DNA of 64,000 bases from Elusimicrobiota bacterium (GTDB lineage Bacteria; Elusimicrobiota; Elusimicrobia; JACQPE01). The DNA lies in contig JACPAN010000008.1 in assembly GCA_016180815.1 (NCBI GenBank), positions 176,748 to 240,747 on the forward strand. The letters are read 5' to 3'. Both the position numbers and the translations under genes were made by a program. The stretch's first letter is position 1; each line of letters opens with the position of its first letter. This document shows positions 62,338 to 64,000 of this stretch, one piece after another. The notes under the pieces were generated by a model. That model ran no database searches. It was given only the letters and a program-made list of their open reading frames with translations, and was not told where the DNA came from.

Positions 62338-63894
62338 CTATGCTCTCAGGGTAAACCGTTCCGCGATTTCTTTGGCTGAGAGACAGTTGAGCAGGTCTTT
62401 TTTTTCTAGCCAGGCGCGGCGGGCTATGATGACGGCTAATTCCATGAACGCGAATTGGCGGGTGGCGTGGGCGTCGGTGGTGACGGCCAGGGGGATGCTC
62501 ATTTCCTTGGCTCTTTTGGCTTGCGCGTCGTTGAGATCGTGGCGCTGAGGTTGGCCGTTTAATTCAAGAGCGGTGTTTGTTTTTTTGCAGGCTTCTAGCA
62601 CTTCTTCGGTGTTGACCGCATAGGGTTCGCGCTGGTTGATTAAGCGTCCGGACAGGTGCGCGATGATGTCCACATGGGGATTTTGGGCGGCTTTGATGAT
62701 TCGCTGCGTCATTTCCTGTTCGGGCATTTTGAAATTGCTGTGCACGGCTGCGATCACCACGCCGATCTCTTTTAATTCTTCGTCCTCGTAGTCCATGGAC
62801 CCGTCCTTGAGAATATCCACTTCCATGGAGCGCCAGATGCGAAAGCCCTTGGATTTGCGGTTGAGCTCTTTGGTTTCCTCAATGGTGCGGCGCAGTTCTT
62901 TGGGGGTGAGCCCGTTGGCGACCATTAGGCTTTGGGAGTGATCGCCGATAAATGCCCATTCCCAGCCCATTTTTTTGGCGGCTTCGGCCATCTCTTCAAG
63001 GGTATTGGAGCCGTCGGTGAGTTTGGTGTGATTGTGAAAATCCCCTTTGATGTCTTTAAGCTCCACGAGTTTGGGCAATTTTCCTTTTTCCGCAGCTTCG
63101 ATTTCCCCCCGGTTCTCGCGCAATTCAGGAGGAATCCACTTGAGACCCAGGGCCTTAAAAATTTCCTCCTCGGTTTTGGAGGCGACTTTGCGCCCGGCCT
63201 CGTGCTTTGTTTTTTCCTTCTTTAATTTGAACAGCCCGTATTCGTTGATGGTCATGCCCATTTTCAGCACGCGCTCGCGAAGCGTCACGTTATGTTCCTT
63301 GGAGCCCGTGAAATAAAGCATGGCCGCGCCCCATTCATCGGGATGAACCACGCGCAAATCGCATTGGATTTGGCTTTTCAGCCAGACCGTAGTTTTGGTT
63401 TCCCCGGCGCCGAGCACGCGCTCCACATAGGGCAGGCGGGTGAAAAATTCAATGGCTTGGCCCGGGTCCTTGGCCGTGCCCAAAATATCCAGGTCCCCGA
63501 CGGTTTCTTTGCCCCTGCGCAAAGAGCCTGCGGGCGCGATATTGATGAAAGCGCCTGAGCTTTTTAAGGCTTGGATCAGCTCGTTCATTAATTGCCGGGC
63601 GTCCCAAAGCAGCAGGCGCTTGGCTGCGGCTTGGGCGAAATCGATGCCTTTTAAAATGTTTTGTTCGAGTTTTTCCCCGAAGCCGGGGAGGGCGCGGAGT
63701 TTGCCTTCCTTGGCCGCGCGCTTTAAGTCGTCAAGGGATTCAATGTTGAGCGTTTCCCAAAGCGCTTTGGCGCGCTTGGGCCCCATGTTCGGAATTTCAA
63801 GGAGCTTTAAAACGCCTGTGGGAATTTCTTTTTTGAGCCGTTCCAATTCCTTAAGCGCGCCTGTGTCCGCGATTTCCCGGATATGGGAGGCCAT
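62338..63894 (-). CDS. polX: PolX-family DNA polymerase with PHP exonuclease domain (5' end probably missing)
   Basis: A 518-residue PolX. It has HhH segments (LEIPNMGPKRAKALWETLNI), the polymerase palm (AGSLRRGKETVGDLDILGTA; CDLRVVHPDEWGAAMLYFTG; GSKEHN), and a C-terminal PHP nuclease (KGDFHNHTKLTDGSN; FIGDHSQSLMVANGLT; VDIIAHLSGRLI; VTTDAHA). Bacterial PolX proteins are about 570 residues; this one lacks the first about 50. The ATG at 63894 is internal to the family's homology: the codons just upstream in the same frame encode INGIGSA, matching the conserved GIG hairpin, after which homology stops. It functions in base-excision repair gap filling. Confidence 0.9.
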   Translation of the reverse strand: MASHIREIADTGALKELERLKKEIPTGVLKLLEIPNMGPKRAKALWETLNIESLDDLKRAAKEGKLRALPGFGEKLEQNILKGIDFAQAAAKRLLLWDARQLMNELIQALKSSGAFINIAPAGSLRRGKETVGDLDILGTAKDPGQAIEFFTRLPYVERVLGAGETKTTVWLKSQIQCDLRVVHPDEWGAAMLYFTGSKEHNVTLRERVLKMGMTINEYGLFKLKKEKTKHEAGRKVASKTEEEIFKALGLKWIPPELRENRGEIEAAEKGKLPKLVELKDIKGDFHNHTKLTDGSNTLEEMAEAAKKMGWEWAFIGDHSQSLMVANGLTPKELRRTIEETKELNRKSKGFRIWRSMEVDILKDGSMDYEDEELKEIGVVIAAVHSNFKMPEQEMTQRIIKAAQNPHVDIIAHLSGRLINQREPYAVNTEEVLEACKKTNTALELNGQPQRHDLNDAQAKRAKEMSIPLAVTTDAHATRQFAFMELAVIIARRAWLEKKDLLNCLSAKEIAERFTLRA

Positions 63895-63914
63895 GGCTGA
63901 ACCGATTCCGTTAA

Positions 63915-64000
63915 TTCCGGCTTGAGGAGTACCGTGGCCTCTTCTTCGAAGAGCAGGAGCGACTCGCGAAACTCTACAAGGTCTATGAGGACCGGGAGTC
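63915..64000 (+). other. Coding-like fragment at the right edge (unresolved)
   Basis: Immediately after a TAA at 63912-63914 the plus strand is open to the window end and reads EEYRGLFFEEQERLAKLYKV with the following YEDRE, amino-acid composition typical of a real protein, but there is no start codon. It begins close to where PolX homology ends, so it may be a piece of another gene brought next to polX by a rearrangement. Too short to identify. Confidence 0.25.

Overview
The window comes from a Gram-negative (diderm) bacterium: it encodes TolC-type channels, outer-membrane beta-barrels, PG-binding OmpA/MotB domains and a tripartite metal efflux pump. A PorV-like barrel, a giant fibronectin-III secreted protein, a small RRM protein and many unique secreted proteins together look most like Elusimicrobiota. 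That placement is inference; no rRNA or other marker gene lies in the window. I saw no tRNA, rRNA, CRISPR array or intact insertion sequence.

Layout. 1-9.2 kb (minus): a peptide-transport operon (stand-alone RAM sensor, DppD, DppF, two substrate-binding proteins) interrupted by a complete MacA/MacB/TolC efflux cassette; the permeases are presumably beyond the left edge. 9.3-16.1 kb: an envelope glycan-type cluster (YaiO-like barrel, TPR protein with a pseudopilin-like tail, processive family-2 glycosyltransferase, 1227-residue HEAT protein). 16.5-20.3 kb: subtilisin-like protease, RRM RNA-binding protein with a long leader, and a GT-C membrane transferase. Two copies (6.6-6.9 and 16.2-16.4 kb) of a 275-bp multi-branched palindromic element sit between genes.

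20.4-46.8 kb (plus) is the most striking part. It holds a GYF-like coiled-coil membrane protein, a PorV-like barrel, a tail-fibre-like secreted protein and a 3465-residue FnIII/propeller protein with a FlgD/T9SS-like C-terminal domain. These are followed, with overlapping or nearly touching genes, by a CARDB-type protein, a FecR-domain protein, a carboxypeptidase-regulatory repeat protein and a second barrel, then by a flagellar-motor-like set: a FliF-C/FliG fusion, MotA, two different MotB proteins and a periplasmic TPR protein. No other flagellar gene is present. I read this as a candidate ion-driven envelope machine (gliding, adhesin movement or secretion) built from rotor and stator parts.

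46.8-58.3 kb: serA, then a minus-strand housekeeping operon (transaldolase, TM2 protein, Spy-like protein, NnrE, thioesterase) and a Cus-type copper/silver efflux operon headed by a Cys-rich ORF that appears translationally coupled to cusC through a hairpin. 58.3-64 kb: YcaQ-like glycosylase and a lipocalin-like protein, then a decaying accessory zone with a truncated RelE-like toxin beside its antitoxin, phage-lysis-like fragments, a truncated SRAP gene, and a PolX gene that seems to have lost its 5' end.
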